The position numbers and the translations under genes were made by a program. From Lentisphaeria bacterium (GTDB lineage: Bacteria; Verrucomicrobiota; Lentisphaeria; Victivallales; Victivallaceae), in contig CAAGDG010000074.1 of assembly GCA_900768515.1 (NCBI GenBank), forward strand, positions 1 to 64,000: DNA of 64,000 bases, written 5' to 3'. The notes beneath the pieces are model-generated. The model was not told where the DNA came from and did not search any database. It was given only the letters and a program-made list of their open reading frames with translations. How positions within the stretch are numbered: position 1 is the stretch's first letter; every line of letters begins with the position of its first letter. Positions 18,015 to 25,882 of the stretch are shown here, one piece after another.

Positions 18015-19675
18015 ACTCACCGGCCCATGAACAGGCGGAGGAATTCCTGAACCGGGAGACCGAATTCCACCTCGGTTTTCTGCCTACCGAACAATCCAAT
18101 CCCCTGACCCGTCACCTCGACCGCGCCTTCCTCTCCGGGAGCGCCGACGGTGTGCGTGTGCTCCAGCTTCCGGACCGCGACGTGCTGGCGATGGTCCGCC
18201 GAATTCTGAATGGTCCGCTCTTCCGGCAGATGGCGGATGAGGGATTCCGGACCGTCGAAGCCGGCGGAAGAATCGTCTTCTCCGGCTGCGGCGCCACCGG
18301 AAGGCTCAGCATCCTCCTGGAGTCGATCTGGCGGGAATTCATCGCCGGAAAGCCTGAATTGCGGCGTTACGCGGAATCGGTCCTGAGCATCATGACCGGC
18401 GGCGACTTCGCGCTGGTCCGTTCGGTTGAATCCTTCGAGGATCACCAGTGCTTCGGCCGCCGCCAGGTCGCCGATCTCGGCATGGGGCCTGCAGATCTCC
18501 TGGTCGCCATCACCGAGGGGGGCGAGACCAGTTCGGTGATCGGAACCGTCAAAGAGGCGGCCGACCGCGGTTCGAAAGTTTTCCTGCTCTTCAACAATCC
18601 GGCGGAACTGCTCCGCAAACGGCTGGTCCGCTGCCGTGAAGTGATCGAGGATCCCCGGGTCCGGGTGGTCGATCTTTTCTGCGGTCCCATGGCGCTCGCC
18701 GGCTCCACCCGGATGCAGGCCACCACCAGCGAACAGCTGGTGGCGGGCGCCATGCTCGAATCGATCGCCGCCCATCTGCTGAACCGGCCGGAAACCGATT
18801 TCGCAACCGGTTTTGAAACCGTGCTCAACCACCTTGAATCCAAGGAGATGATTGATCTCATGGCTGCCCATATTGACTTTGAGGCAGCCCTCTACCGCCG
18901 CCAGGGGAAAGTCACCTATTTCGCAGCCGACTATCTGCTGGACATCTTCACCGACACCACCGAGCGGGCGCCGACGTTCATGCTTCCCCCCTTCCGCGCC
19001 CGGGGCGATCACGCATCGCCGCCGTCGTGGGCCTTCGTCAAGAATCCGCTGCTGCCGACCCGGGAGACCTGGCAAAAGATGCTCCTGCGCACCCCGCGCT
19101 GTCTCGACTGGAAGCGCGCCGACTACCTTGCAATGGGGGTCGGCGGGCGTCTCGCCGACAATCCTCCCCAGATCGGCGCCGAGGACCTCTACCGGATGGA
19201 GGTCGGAAATGAACCCGCGCCGGAACGATCGGCCGGACCGTTCGACGCGGCGGTGCTGGTCGAGGTGGCCGGTGCGCCGCAGAATCCGGCGCTGGAGAAA
19301 GCGTTCGAACATGTCGCGGGTTCTTTCCGCAACCGCCGCACGCTCGCCATCGCCTCCGGAGCGCCCGACACTCCGCTGCACCTGCTCAACCACATGGCGC
19401 TCAAGCTGGCGCTGAACACCATCTCCACCGGCACCATGGTCAAGCTCGACCGGGTCACCGGCAACTGGATGAGCTGGGTCAGCGTTTCCAACAAGAAGCT
19501 GACCGACCGCGCGATCCGGCTGATCGCGGAACTTTCGGAAATCCCCTACCGCGACGCCTGCCACGCGCTCTTCGAATCGATCGAAGCGATGAAACAGGAA
19601 CAATGGGTCGGCGGAGAACCCCCTTCCCCGGTCCAGTACACTCTGCGCAAACTCCGGGAAAAGAAGCTGAAGTGA
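18011..19675 (+). CDS. double-SIS, MurQ/GKRP-like sugar-phosphate protein
   Basis: 554-residue protein with two sugar isomerase (SIS) domains. The first carries GCGATGRLS at residues 92-100, which matches the GAGTSGRL loop of N-acetylmuramic acid 6-phosphate etherase (MurQ), then ITEGGETSSVIG and GSTRMQATTSEQLV. MurQ is only about 300 residues, so length and duplication are closer to the glucokinase-regulator (GKRP) relatives. It may be an etherase or a sugar-phosphate-binding regulator; sequence alone does not decide. It overlaps the upstream hydrolase by 4 bases. A long hairpin follows the stop. Confidence 0.75.
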   Translation: MNSPAHEQAEEFLNRETEFHLGFLPTEQSNPLTRHLDRAFLSGSADGVRVLQLPDRDVLAMVRRILNGPLFRQMADEGFRTVEAGGRIVFSGCGATGRLSILLESIWREFIAGKPELRRYAESVLSIMTGGDFALVRSVESFEDHQCFGRRQVADLGMGPADLLVAITEGGETSSVIGTVKEAADRGSKVFLLFNNPAELLRKRLVRCREVIEDPRVRVVDLFCGPMALAGSTRMQATTSEQLVAGAMLESIAAHLLNRPETDFATGFETVLNHLESKEMIDLMAAHIDFEAALYRRQGKVTYFAADYLLDIFTDTTERAPTFMLPPFRARGDHASPPSWAFVKNPLLPTRETWQKMLLRTPRCLDWKRADYLAMGVGGRLADNPPQIGAEDLYRMEVGNEPAPERSAGPFDAAVLVEVAGAPQNPALEKAFEHVAGSFRNRRTLAIASGAPDTPLHLLNHMALKLALNTISTGTMVKLDRVTGNWMSWVSVSNKKLTDRAIRLIAELSEIPYRDACHALFESIEAMKQEQWVGGEPPSPVQYTLRKLREKKLK

Positions 19676-19691
19676 CGTCTCGACACAGAAA

Positions 19692-19717
19692 GGGAGGACG
19701 GTCCGAACCGTCCTCCC
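19692..19717. terminator. hairpin between convergent genes
   Basis: Perfect 11-base stem GGGAGGACGGT / ACCGTCCTCCC with a CCGA loop between the SIS gene (plus) and the perR-like gene (minus). The T run is poor on both sides, so it may act in both directions but less strongly than the other terminators. Confidence 0.6.
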
Positions 19718-19754
19718 TGTTCCGGCGCCGCCCGGCTCCTCTTCCGGATGGCGC

Positions 19755-20186
19755 CTAATTTTCCGCCGCGGCCGCGCACTTCGGGCAGCGGCCCCGGCAG
19801 CAGAGATGGATCTCCTCCACGGCGAACCCGGCCGGAGGCCCCGGCAGCGGAGAATCCGCCGGCAATTCGAAATCGTACACTTCACCGCAGCAGCCGCACT
19901 TGAAGTGGCCGTGCACCGAGGTGTCGGCATCGAAACGCAACTCTCCATCTTCGATGATCACGCTCTGGATCGCCCGGTGTTCAAGCAGCATTTTCATCGT
20001 ATTGTAGACCGTGGTCCGCGACAGGGTCGGATGGTCGGGCGCCAGTTCGCGGTAGACCGTATCCGCTGTCGGGTGCACGGGATGCGCGGCCAGATACCGG
20101 TAGATGGCGATCCGGGGTTCCGTGGGCTTCACGCCGAACCCGCGCAACCGTTCCGAACACTCCACCGCATTCAACTCCAGCCGCAT
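19755..20186 (-). CDS. perR: PerR-like Fur-family peroxide regulator
   Basis: 143-residue winged-helix metalloregulator. Structural zinc cysteines form two CxxC pairs (Cys97/Cys100 and Cys134/Cys137). The regulatory site keeps His38, Asp86, His92, His94 and Asp105. Asp105 is the residue that marks peroxide-sensing PerR; Fur usually has Glu. It probably represses in the metal-bound form and is inactivated by peroxide. It lies 62 bases after the reverse rubrerythrin on the same strand. A perfect 7-1-7 operator lies before that pair, suggesting autoregulation. Assignment as PerR rather than Fur rests on Asp105 and the neighbour. Confidence 0.82.
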   Translation of the reverse strand: MRLELNAVECSERLRGFGVKPTEPRIAIYRYLAAHPVHPTADTVYRELAPDHPTLSRTTVYNTMKMLLEHRAIQSVIIEDGELRFDADTSVHGHFKCGCCGEVYDFELPADSPLPGPPAGFAVEEIHLCCRGRCPKCAAAAEN

Positions 20187-20248
20187 ATCCCCTTCTCCTC
20201 TTCCTCACCCGCCCCGCCCCCGGAGGACGGCGGGGCGGATGCAATCGC

Positions 20249-20797
20249 TCACTTTCCGAAATAGCGCTTCAGCAGTCCGGCGAAACCGGCGCCGTGACGC
20301 GCTTCGTCCTTGCACATCTCGTGGACAGTGTCGTGAATCGCGTCGTAGCCGAGCTCCTTCGCCCGCTTCGCGATCATCAGCTTGCCGGCGCAGGCGCCGG
20401 TCTCCGCCTCGACCCGCATCTCAAGATTGGTCTTTGTGCACGGCACCAGAACTTCACCGAGCAGTTCGGCGAACTTGGCGGCGTGCTCCGCCTCCTCGAA
20501 CGCATACCGCCGATAGGCCTCCGCGACTTCCGGATATCCTTCCCGCTCCGCCTGACGGCTCATCGCCAGGTACATGCCGACCTCGGTGCACTCGCCGGTG
20601 AAGTTGGCGCGCAGCCCTTCCAGAACCTCGGCATCCACACCGGCGGCCACGCCGACCCGGTGCTCATCGGCGAAGCCGGCGGCCTCTTCCTTCTTCTCGA
20701 CAAACTTCGAGGCCGGAGCCTTGCACTGCGGGCAGAACGCCGGAGGCTCATTTCCTTCATGAACGTAACCACAGACCGAGCAGACAAACTTTTTCAT
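20249..20797 (-). CDS. reverse rubrerythrin
   Basis: Peroxide- and oxygen-reducing non-haem iron protein of anaerobes. Rubredoxin comes first (Cys6, Cys9, Cys22, Cys25) and the ferritin-like di-iron domain second. This is the reversed order known from clostridial reverse rubrerythrins. The di-iron domain shows paired helix motifs with Glu ligands (FTGECTEVGMY, FEEAEHAAKF, EAETGA, KDEARHG). It has 182 residues and acts in the cytoplasm with an NAD(P)H-rubredoxin reductase partner not seen here. It is transcribed with the PerR-like gene downstream. The ribosome-binding site is weak (AGAGA). Confidence 0.93.
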   Translation of the reverse strand: MKKFVCSVCGYVHEGNEPPAFCPQCKAPASKFVEKKEEAAGFADEHRVGVAAGVDAEVLEGLRANFTGECTEVGMYLAMSRQAEREGYPEVAEAYRRYAFEEAEHAAKFAELLGEVLVPCTKTNLEMRVEAETGACAGKLMIAKRAKELGYDAIHDTVHEMCKDEARHGAGFAGLLKRYFGK

Positions 20798-20855
20798 GAT
20801 CCAATCTCTTTTCTTGTTGCAGTTGACCGGGGATAGTCTCCCGCGGCGTTTTAAT

Positions 20856-20870
20856 TTGTAATGATTACAA
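20856..20870. promoter_or_regulatory. PerR/Fur-type operator
   Basis: TTGTAATGATTACAA is a perfect 7-1-7 inverted repeat. It has the PerR-box layout (TTATAAT-N-ATTATAA) with two matched changes. It lies 59 bases upstream of the rubrerythrin ATG in an otherwise AT-rich stretch, where promoter elements on the minus strand are ambiguous. Confidence 0.8.
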
Positions 20871-20989
20871 TTTTAAAATAATTTCAATTAATAGAAAATC
20901 AAGGTCCGGAATGAAAAAAAATACGTTTTTTTGCAACCGGGGTGCGTGTTTGCGCCTTTTCCGCTCCTGGAGGAAACAAAAGAGGGCAC

Positions 20990-21017
20990 AAAAAAGGTCC
21001 GCCGGCAAAAGCGGACC
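20990..21017 (-). terminator. terminator of the GH123-like gene
   Basis: On the minus strand GGTCCGC, an 8-base loop, GCGGACC, then six T, just after the stop of the gene ending at 21043. The remaining bases between 20871 and 20989 show nothing recognisable. Confidence 0.85.
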
Positions 21018-21042
21018 GATACTGTAAACCGATGAAATTTCT

Positions 21043-22707
21043 TCAAAGGGCGGAAGATTCCGCAGCCAGTCTCCGGTAAATCCGTTCCCGGAGTCCGAGC
21101 AGCCAGGAGGCGGAAGCCGGATAGTCGTCCATCCGGAGCGGCCGCTCCAACCCTTCGTTGAGCAGAGCCAGCACCGCGTCGCGGCCGATCCGGCTCTCCA
21201 GCAGACGCAGGGCGCGCAGATCCTGAAGTCCCTCGAAGAAAACCTCATGCCGGATCGAGGAGACCGGTTCGCCGAACCGCCCCGGATACACCATGAAAGG
21301 ATCCCCGGACGGGAAGGCGCCGCCGGCGTCGGTTTCGCAGAAGGGGTCGAGCAGGCGCGTGGAAAACTGCGAATAGTAGAAATTGTATCCCCACTGCAGG
21401 AATCCGGCCAGATCGTAGACGAAGGCCAGCACACCGAGGACCCGGTTCCGAGCGGAAGGCATCGCGATGAAGCGGTTCGGCACCTTCTGCTCCTGGCTGC
21501 AGCAGTAGTAGGTCCAGAGCGCCGGCACCTTGCCGACGAAAGGTTCGATCCGGTTGACCGAGGGCACCGGATTCTCCACCAGTCCGCTCGCGTAGAAGTC
21601 GAAATTCGACAGTGCTTCGACGGTCGGAAAACCGTCGAGCAGCGGTTTCACCAGTTCCACCAGCTTCCGATACGTTTCAATCTGATCGATATGAGGTTCG
21701 TCGGAGAGAGAGAAGAAACAACGCTTTTCCAACCCCCGCCGGCGGAGCAGCGCGGTGAGCCGCGGCAGAAGCTGGCGCAGAAACGCGGCGTACTCCTCCG
21801 AAGTCGAGGCGACCTTCCAGCCGAACCGGGCCTCCCCGCGAATCGGACCATTCTCCACCAGAATCTTCGGGGTGTACTTCGCGCCCCACTGCGTGAAGAG
21901 ATGGCTCATCCCGAACCGGGCGACGCCATGCTTCTCGCCAAGGTCGAGGAACCGTTCCAGACGGGAGAAGTCGAAATCATACCGTCCCGACTCCGGATCA
22001 AACCGGATGCCGAGCAGCTGGCAGGTCGGCCGTTCGCCGCCGACCGCAGTGTCGAGCGGCGGCGTCCAGAGCGGCGTATAGAGGACGTTGATGCCGTGTT
22101 CGACCGCGTCGACGATGAAGTTCTCCACGATCTTCCAGTGTTCCTCGCTCCAGCTCTCCACCTTGTAATAGGCGGCAAGACAGTCGCTGTGGAACCACTC
22201 GTAGACGAGCAGACGCTGTTCCGGCAAAGCAAACGGCTGCACCTCCAGCGGAAAGACCGCGCTGCCGGCCGATTCCGGCAGCCATCCGCCGCCGTACTCC
22301 TGGCGGTGGAAGTCGAACCGGACCGGATACGTTCCGGCGGCCGCGCCGGCCGGAACCATCACCGTCACCCAGAGGCAGCGCCACTGGCGCGGCAGAATCC
22401 GGAAACGGTCCGAACACTCCAGCTCGTCGAGCCGGTCGGGATAGAGTCCGGGAACCGTGCGCAGCATATTTTCATCCGGCTGGTTCGCCGGAAGCATCAC
22501 CGGAACCGCTTCGACCAGGCGGACCCGAACATTGAAATCCGACTCAAACGACACCCGGTAGATGCCCGGCTCATCCGAACGGAGCGCCACCTGAAAGGAG
22601 TAACGCTCTCCCCGCGCCGCGATTCCGGATTCGATCGGCTGCGCGTCCAGCTCTCCCTGATCTGGAAAAATCTTCTCCAGCGACGAAAGAAATTTCAATT
22701 CAAGCAT
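21043..22707 (-). CDS. GH123/DUF4091-type glycoside hydrolase (predicted)
   Basis: 554-residue protein with an N-terminal beta-sandwich-like region (about 1-180) and a C-terminal barrel resembling the glycoside hydrolase 123 / DUF4091 group. Known GH123 members are beta-N-acetylgalactosaminidases that use an adjacent Asp-Glu pair. Here FFSLSDEPH offers that pair. The end (SIRHEVFFEGLQDLRALRLLE) is the typical DUF4091 tail. No signal peptide is seen, so it would act on imported oligosaccharides. I start at the ATG after AAGGAA, not at a longer in-frame start whose extension is not protein-like. It is a single gene with its own promoter and terminator. The substrate is not proven. Confidence 0.72.
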   Translation of the reverse strand: MLELKFLSSLEKIFPDQGELDAQPIESGIAARGERYSFQVALRSDEPGIYRVSFESDFNVRVRLVEAVPVMLPANQPDENMLRTVPGLYPDRLDELECSDRFRILPRQWRCLWVTVMVPAGAAAGTYPVRFDFHRQEYGGGWLPESAGSAVFPLEVQPFALPEQRLLVYEWFHSDCLAAYYKVESWSEEHWKIVENFIVDAVEHGINVLYTPLWTPPLDTAVGGERPTCQLLGIRFDPESGRYDFDFSRLERFLDLGEKHGVARFGMSHLFTQWGAKYTPKILVENGPIRGEARFGWKVASTSEEYAAFLRQLLPRLTALLRRRGLEKRCFFSLSDEPHIDQIETYRKLVELVKPLLDGFPTVEALSNFDFYASGLVENPVPSVNRIEPFVGKVPALWTYYCCSQEQKVPNRFIAMPSARNRVLGVLAFVYDLAGFLQWGYNFYYSQFSTRLLDPFCETDAGGAFPSGDPFMVYPGRFGEPVSSIRHEVFFEGLQDLRALRLLESRIGRDAVLALLNEGLERPLRMDDYPASASWLLGLRERIYRRLAAESSAL

Positions 22708-22755
22708 GTCGCGTTCCTTCCCTGTTGGCCAGCGAATATCTCGTAACTTTCGGGA

Positions 22756-22784
22756 AATATAACCGCGCTCCACCCAAAAACCAA
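22756..22784 (-). promoter_or_regulatory. promoter of the GH123-like gene
   Basis: Minus-strand TTGGTT, 17-base spacer, TATATT. The leader to the ATG at 22707 is about 40 bases. Confidence 0.6.
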
Positions 22785-22867
22785 TGAAGAATCTGTGATA
22801 CTCCATGGATTTTTCAACAAATTCCGAACAGGAGCCGTTTCCGCCACGCCACCGGAAACGGAACTCG

Positions 22868-22907
22868 AAAAAAAAGGAGCGGCGAACGTCCCCCCGTTCT
22901 CCGCTCC
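22868..22907 (-). terminator. terminator of the corA-like operon
   Basis: On the minus strand GGAGCGG ... CCGCTCC with an inner GAACG/CGTTC stem, followed by about eight T. It lies 17 bases after the stop of the membrane-protein gene. Confidence 0.9.
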
Positions 22908-22924
22908 CCAATCCAGCCGGCCAA

Positions 22925-23518
22925 TCAGTTTCCGCCGTCGACGGACTGCGGTTCCACAGCCTCCGGATTCACGACAATCACCCGCTCCGGCTCTTCCGGC
23001 CGATCCAGATGGTGGTGCAATGCGCGGAATCCGCCGTTGTTCCAGATTATGACCGCCGCCATGCAGAGCAGCTGAAAACAGCCCCACACCACAAAAATCG
23101 CCACAAACTGACCGGTGACATTCAGAAAGGCGGCACCGAAACGACGCGCTCCCCAGAATCTGGCCCACAGCCAGACCAGGAGCAACAGCACCAGGTCGCA
23201 AAGCCCCAGCCCGATCGCCGGCTGCTTCTCGATCAGCAGCTGGACCAGGCCGTTCCCCTGCATGCCGAACAGCCAGTTGATCATCCCCAGCAGTTCGAGA
23301 GGAAGATAGGCCGGAAACAGCAGAAACCAGTAGGAAAAACCGGCGGGTTCCGCGGAACCCAGTTCATAGGGTTTTCCGTAGCAGCTGATGGAGGCAACCA
23401 CGATCACCACTGCCAGCAGTGCGCAGAGCAGGTCAAAGGTGCGGAGCGAACGCCGGAACCGTTCCTTTCCGCGACGGGAAAGCAGTTCGCTGTACTTCTT
23501 TTTCTTCTCGCTCCTCAT
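22925..23518 (-). CDS. small integral membrane protein, unknown function
   Basis: 197 residues that I do not recognise. A basic N-terminus (about 30 residues) is followed by four hydrophobic segments near 28-48, 62-82, 100-120 and 132-155. A charged tail with HHHLDRPEEPERVIVV follows, probably on the cytoplasmic side. It starts 2 bases after the corA-like stop, so the two are almost certainly co-transcribed and perhaps translationally coupled. A role with the transporter, such as an accessory subunit, is only suggested by this position. Confidence 0.75.
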   Translation of the reverse strand: MRSEKKKKYSELLSRRGKERFRRSLRTFDLLCALLAVVIVVASISCYGKPYELGSAEPAGFSYWFLLFPAYLPLELLGMINWLFGMQGNGLVQLLIEKQPAIGLGLCDLVLLLLVWLWARFWGARRFGAAFLNVTGQFVAIFVVWGCFQLLCMAAVIIWNNGGFRALHHHLDRPEEPERVIVVNPEAVEPQSVDGGN

Positions 23519-23520
23519 CG

Positions 23521-24471
23521 TCAGCGTCTCCTTTTCGATTCATTCATGCCGATCCGCATGACCAGGAAAAAGGTCACATATCCGACCAGAATCATCACCA
23601 GCACCAGCCCGCTGTAGGCGTGCGGCCACCAGATTCCTTCGGTCATCATCGAAAATTCCGACATGCCGCCCAACCCGGTGATTACCGTCAACGGCATGAA
23701 GACCACGTTGATGACCGCGAGATACTTCATGATCACCGCAAGGTTGTTGCTGACCACGGAAACCCGGGCGTCGGACATGCCGGTCAGAATGCCGGCGTAG
23801 ATTCCGGCAAGATTGTCACACTGCTTGTTTTCGACGGTGATATCGTCCAGAAAATCGAGCTCCTCCTCGTTGAAACCGATCTTCGCGGCGTCGTTCCGCA
23901 ACTTAATCAGAAGCAGCTGGTTGGCGCTGGTGGCGCTCTCGTAGTACGTGAGGCTCTTCAGCAGCGAGAACATATTGACCAGCGACTTGTTGGTCACGGC
24001 GAACTCAATCTTGTTCTCGATCTCGTCGGAGATGTTGCGGATGATCCGCAGATGCTGCAGAAAATGATGGGTGGAGTGGTGAAGCAGCCGCAGCAGCACC
24101 CCCTGAATCGTGTTGCCGCGCAACGGCATCCGCCCGTGTTCGAAGAGCGGCATCGGCTCAGCCTGCAGCACGATGATGCGGTCTTTGAAAAGAAACGCGC
24201 CGATGGAGGAAACCTTGAACGCCATGGTTCGATCCACCTGAAAATTGCGCGGCCGCTTCATGATTACCGCAATATGATTGCGTTCATATTCGATACGGGA
24301 GATTTCATCCTCATCGAGTGCGGAAATGAGGGTGTGCTCATCGATTCCGCACTGTTCGACCAGATAGCGCTTCTCCTCGTCGGAGGGGGCGCTGTAGACT
24401 TGAATGATCCCGAGCTGCCCCTCCGGGCAGCTCTGGACACGACCGTCGACCAGATCATAACACCTGAACAT
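23521..24471 (-). CDS. CorA-like divalent metal transporter
   Basis: 316-residue CorA superfamily protein. It has a soluble alpha/beta domain (1-200), a long stalk helix, and two C-terminal membrane helices (near 245-268 and 285-308) ending in a basic SKRRR tail. The pore-mouth signature of classic CorA, GMN, is replaced by GGMSEF after the first helix. It probably moves Mg2+ or another divalent cation, but selectivity cannot be assumed. It has a consensus promoter about 275 bases upstream and a long structured leader, so leader-based control is plausible. A small membrane protein follows 2 bases later. Confidence 0.82.
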   Translation of the reverse strand: MFRCYDLVDGRVQSCPEGQLGIIQVYSAPSDEEKRYLVEQCGIDEHTLISALDEDEISRIEYERNHIAVIMKRPRNFQVDRTMAFKVSSIGAFLFKDRIIVLQAEPMPLFEHGRMPLRGNTIQGVLLRLLHHSTHHFLQHLRIIRNISDEIENKIEFAVTNKSLVNMFSLLKSLTYYESATSANQLLLIKLRNDAAKIGFNEEELDFLDDITVENKQCDNLAGIYAGILTGMSDARVSVVSNNLAVIMKYLAVINVVFMPLTVITGLGGMSEFSMMTEGIWWPHAYSGLVLVMILVGYVTFFLVMRIGMNESKRRR

Positions 24472-24507
24472 GGTTGATCCATCCTGTAAATAAACCGAAT
24501 CCTGAAT

Positions 24508-24671
24508 CCGGACGCGAAATCACGTCCGACCTACCGATCCGGGACCTTTCTGATTACAGGCGTGAAGCCGCCGACGCACCGCCGGGACTTCTCTCGATGG
24601 GATGTTCAGCAGCGCGGGCCGGACGGAAAAACACCACCCGACACGGCTTCACGCCATCGGGGTCCGGGATC
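24508..24671 (-). promoter_or_regulatory. long structured leader of the corA-like gene
   Basis: About 265 bases separate the predicted transcript start (near 24739) from the ATG. Within it GATCCGGGACC (24536-24546) can pair with 24661-24671 with one mismatch. Just inside, GGCGTGAAGCCG (24559-24570) pairs perfectly with 24644-24655, leaving a 73-base apical region. A separate hairpin CGGACG/CGTCCG (24509-24528) lies nearer the start codon. I could not match it to the M-box consensus or other known metal riboswitches. It could be an undescribed riboswitch or a palindromic repeat. Confidence 0.5.
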
Positions 24672-24745
24672 CTCGCTGACCTTTGTGTTTTTCCGTTTTT
24701 CCGTCATACTTCCCCATACTGCTTTGGTGACAAGTTCGATATGAA

Positions 24746-24774
24746 AATATATCCCCGCTCCACTGCGTTGTCAA
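24746..24774 (-). promoter_or_regulatory. promoter of the corA-like operon
   Basis: Minus-strand TTGACA, 17-base spacer, TATATT: a full -35 consensus with the -10 form common in this window. Confidence 0.75.
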
Positions 24775-24824
24775 CACATTTCCGCCGCTTTTTCCGGAAA
24801 AAACGGCGGAACCCTCTACACGAA

Positions 24825-25661
24825 TCACACTTCCACGCTCAACCCGTCGTAGGCGACCTCGATCCCATGCGGCCGGAAGAGAGCCGCCAGCTCCTCGTGG
24901 TTCGCCTTGCAGTTGTGCGAAAAGTGGTTCGCGTAGACCGGCGTATTCTCCCTGATCGAACCGAGTTCGATCAGCCGTTTCCGAAAGGCGACGGTCACGT
25001 CGGCGCCCATGTGGCCGTTCCGGCAGTCGGGCATGCCCGGCCCCATGGTCGATTCGAGCACGGCCAGATCGATCTTCTCCTTTGCCAGGCAGCTCCACGA
25101 CTCTTCGGGAGGCCAGCCGGTGTCGTTGGCGATCAGGACGGTGCGGCCGCCGCGCCGGATCAGGTAGAAAACCGGATCTTTGCCCGGCGCATGGTTGGCG
25201 CGCATCGGAAGCAGTTCGACATCGCCGCTTTTCGCCCAGACTCCGGGCTGAACCTCCACCGGACGAATCCGCAGCTCCTCGAAGTTGAGCGCCATGCCGG
25301 AGCAAGCGAGTGCACCGAGGATCGTTCCGAAGAGCATCCGGGTGCCGCAGACATCGATCCAGTGTTCGACGTGGCTGAAATACGGCGTGCGGCGCCAGCT
25401 CAGTTCCGCCGTCGCGAGGTGATCCTCATGCGGATGGGTGAACAGGATCCGGTCGACGGCGGTCAGGTCGATTCCGAATTCGGTGACCTGCCAGTACGCG
25501 TCCGGACCGAAATCGACCAACGTATCCCGGTCGATCAGGTAACTGCAGCGGCGGCGCAGTTCGCGGCCGCCCAGTTCCCTCGCCCGGCGGCAGACCGGAC
25601 ATTCACACCAGAGCGCCGGAATGGCCTCCGCCGCGGCGGTACCCAAAAACTTCAGCTTCAT
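24825..25661 (-). CDS. PhnP-like metallo-beta-lactamase-fold hydrolase
   Basis: 278 residues of the metallo-beta-lactamase fold, closest in layout to PhnP cyclic phosphodiesterases. The HxHxDH metal motif appears as THPHEDHLAT. An N-terminal CECPVCRRA segment matches the extra cysteine pair of PhnP-type proteins that can bind structural zinc. Later ligands include NHAPGKDP, NDTG and NHFSHN. It probably hydrolyses a phosphodiester. No other phosphonate genes are present, so the name PhnP is not claimed. The ATG follows AGGGAGAG. It has its own promoter and is a single-gene unit. Confidence 0.8.
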   Translation of the reverse strand: MKLKFLGTAAAEAIPALWCECPVCRRARELGGRELRRRCSYLIDRDTLVDFGPDAYWQVTEFGIDLTAVDRILFTHPHEDHLATAELSWRRTPYFSHVEHWIDVCGTRMLFGTILGALACSGMALNFEELRIRPVEVQPGVWAKSGDVELLPMRANHAPGKDPVFYLIRRGGRTVLIANDTGWPPEESWSCLAKEKIDLAVLESTMGPGMPDCRNGHMGADVTVAFRKRLIELGSIRENTPVYANHFSHNCKANHEELAALFRPHGIEVAYDGLSVEV

Positions 25662-25736
25662 TTTCACTCTCCCTGAATTAGTTTCCGCATCATGAAAACG
25701 ATCCGTGTTCGGAGGCGAAAGCCCCATTGCTGAATC

Positions 25737-25765
25737 AATATAGCCCGGAGAATGCAAAAAAGCAA
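25737..25765 (-). promoter_or_regulatory. promoter of the PhnP-like gene
   Basis: Minus-strand TTGCTT, 17-base spacer, TATATT, about 75 bases before the ATG. Confidence 0.55.
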
Positions 25766-25830
25766 TCCGGGAAGGGGAAGGCCGCTCCGGAAAACTCATC
25801 AAAATGAAATCCGTCCCGCACTGCCGAGGC

Positions 25831-25859
25831 TTTCAAAAACCAGCAGTCCGTGGTATATT
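25831..25859 (+). promoter_or_regulatory. promoter of the PHP-phosphatase operon
   Basis: TTTCAA, 17-base spacer, TATATT. The leader is short, with AAGGAGG before the ATG at 25883. Confidence 0.5.
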
Positions 25860-25882
25860 ATGGGAAAGTCAAGGAGGACAAC

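Noticed and set aside
24508..24671. M-box (Mg2+) riboswitch in the corA-like leader
   Set aside because: A CGCTGCTG stretch looked suggestive, but the conserved M-box core segments and their order are absent. It is kept only as an unassigned structured leader.
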